A DNA stretch of 64,000 nucleotides, from positions 5,963,001 through 6,027,000 of the forward strand of contig NZ_CP114905.1 of NCBI RefSeq assembly GCF_027497195.1, in the 5' to 3' direction. This DNA is from Streptomyces sp. WMMC500. Its GTDB lineage: Bacteria > Actinomycetota > Actinomycetes > Streptomycetales > Streptomycetaceae. The notes below the pieces were generated by a model. That model saw only the letters and a list, made by a program, of their open reading frames with translations. It had not been told where the DNA came from and did no database searches. The translations under genes were made by a program, and so were the position numbers. The first letter of the stretch is position 1, and each line of letters opens with the position of its first letter. Below are positions 63,030-64,000 of this stretch, one piece after another.

Positions 63030-64000
63030 ATGGCATCGGCAGCGGAGCTGGGCGGGGACCTGTCCCGGCTGCGGCACCTGAACTCGCTCGCGGTCGTGGA
63101 CGTCCTGCGCGGCGCCGAGCCGCTCACCCTCACCGCCGTGGCCGAGCGCACCGGCCTGTCGCGGCCGTCCACCAAGGACGTCGTCGGCCAACTCGTCGGG
63201 CTGGGCTGGGTCGAGGAGATGGGGCCCGCGCCGGGCACCGTCGGCCGGCCCGCGCGGCGGTACCGGTTCCGTGCCGACGCCGGGCACGTGGCCGGCATCG
63301 ACATCGGCGTGCACAGCGTGCGCGCCGCCATCGCCGACCTCGACGGCACCGTCCACGTCCAGACCCACCGCACCGTCGACCCCGCGACCCCCGTCGACGA
63401 CCGCATCGCCGCCGCCGACCGGGCCGTCGCCGACTGCCTGGCCGCCGTCGGGCTGCGGCGTACGGACCTGTGGGCCGTCGGCGCGGGCACCACCGGCGTC
63501 GTGGACCGCGCCGGGACCGTGCAGTACTGCGCCGGCGTCGCGAACTGGACCGGCGTCGACCTCGCCGACCGCATCGGCGCGCTCTTCCCCTGCGCCGTGC
63601 AGATCGACAACGACTCCCGTCTCGCCGCACTCGCCGAGCGCCAGTGGGGCGTGGCCAAAGGCGTCGACGACGCCGTGTTCCTGCACGCCGGCCGGCGCAC
63701 CGGCGCCGCGCTGGTCGTCGGGGGGCAGGTGCACCGCGGGTTCGGCGGCGTCGCCGGCGAGGTCGGCATGCACCCCGTGACGCACTGGGTCACCGCCGCC
63801 TCGTACCTCCACGACTGCCCGGCCGTCCCCCCGGGCGTGCCCAAGAGCGACGCCGCCCGGCACACCTTCGCCGCCGCCCGCGGCGGCGACCCCGTCGCGG
63901 TGGCGGCCGTGGAGCGGTACTGCGACGACCTGGCGCTGGGCACGTCGGCGATGGTCATGACCCTCGACCCCGAACTGGTCGTCCTCGGCGGCGCCTTCTC
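63030..64000 (+). CDS. ROK family transcription regulator (partial)
   Basis: The frame is open from ATG 63030 to the window end (323 codons). It has an N-terminal winged helix (about 18-80, LSRPSTKDVVGQLVGLGWVEE and GTVGRPARRYRF) and a ROK sugar-kinase-like domain (GIDIGVHSVRAAIADLDG, VGAGTTGVVDRAGTVQYC, QIDNDSRLAALAERQWG, GFGGVAGEVGMHP). The zinc-binding CxCGxxGC motif usual after GEVGH is absent, so it may not fold like classical NagC/Mlc or respond to the same ligand. GGGAGGGG lies about 10 bases upstream. Divergence from the GH20 gene makes aminosugar control likely. The C-terminus lies beyond the window. Confidence 0.9.
   Translation, partial: MASAAELGGDLSRLRHLNSLAVVDVLRGAEPLTLTAVAERTGLSRPSTKDVVGQLVGLGWVEEMGPAPGTVGRPARRYRFRADAGHVAGIDIGVHSVRAAIADLDGTVHVQTHRTVDPATPVDDRIAAADRAVADCLAAVGLRRTDLWAVGAGTTGVVDRAGTVQYCAGVANWTGVDLADRIGALFPCAVQIDNDSRLAALAERQWGVAKGVDDAVFLHAGRRTGAALVVGGQVHRGFGGVAGEVGMHPVTHWVTAASYLHDCPAVPPGVPKSDAARHTFAAARGGDPVAVAAVERYCDDLALGTSAMVMTLDPELVVLGGAF

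Overview
The window is a stretch of chromosome from a very GC-rich actinomycete, almost certainly Streptomyces or a close relative. Evidence: GTG starts are common, third codon positions are G/C-saturated, the tmRNA tag reads ANTKRDSFALAA, a sortase substrate ends in LAETG, and the gene order (mtnA-mtrA-mtrB-lpqB-comF-hpf ... secA ... NAD-glutamate dehydrogenase ... pkaA-pkaB-prfB-ftsE-ftsX-ctp-smpB-ssrA) matches, from memory, roughly SCO3014 down to SCO2966 of S. coelicolor. No integrase, transposase, phage gene or CRISPR array was seen.

Layout. (1) 1-457: 3' end of a 23S rRNA, a 5S rRNA and a terminator. (2) 490-14191: housekeeping block with methionine salvage (mtnA), the MtrAB two-component system with lipoprotein LpqB, a ComF-type phosphoribosyltransferase, long-form hibernation factor Hpf, a LuxR-type response regulator, an AlkX/YcaQ-type DNA glycosylase, a GNAT acetyltransferase and secA. 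(3) 14217-22019: small conserved actinobacterial proteins, a HAD hydrolase and the 1664-residue NAD-dependent glutamate dehydrogenase. (4) 22084-35027: a cell-surface glycopolymer locus made of two convergent gene sets. The plus-strand set is four translationally coupled genes (reduced Stealth protein, unknown two-lobed protein, GT-B/Stealth fusion, GT4-like protein). The minus-strand set is a GT2-TagF-type glycerophosphotransferase, a full-length Stealth phosphotransferase, an FkbM methyltransferase and a Wzx/MurJ-like flippase. (5) 35064-38822: a sugar ABC importer (binding protein plus two permeases, no ATPase), one permease carrying an Ig-like insert. (6) 39354-47012: an FHA-FtsK/SpoIIIE ATPase divergent from two membrane Ser/Thr kinases. 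(7) 47106-53820: prfB, a LAXTG-anchored repeat protein, a zinc-ribbon membrane peptide, ftsEX, an S41 protease, smpB and tmRNA. (8) 54035-64000: accessory metabolism and regulation: PP2C phosphatase, Crp/Fnr regulator, YciI protein, two MFS transporters, LysR regulator, GH20 hexosaminidase and a divergent ROK regulator cut by the window end.

The most unusual content is the glycopolymer locus. Three Stealth-family proteins form a reduction series: one intact, two sharing the same CR1 deletion. The most reduced one has acquired an N-terminal domain visibly copied from the neighbouring GT4 gene. Other points of note are SPY in place of the RF2 SPF tripeptide, seven genes with a TANNNT box 6-7 nt before the start codon (probable leaderless mRNAs), two tandem hairpins with compensatory changes after tmRNA, paired DnaA boxes before comF, and probable operators for the Crp and ROK regulators.
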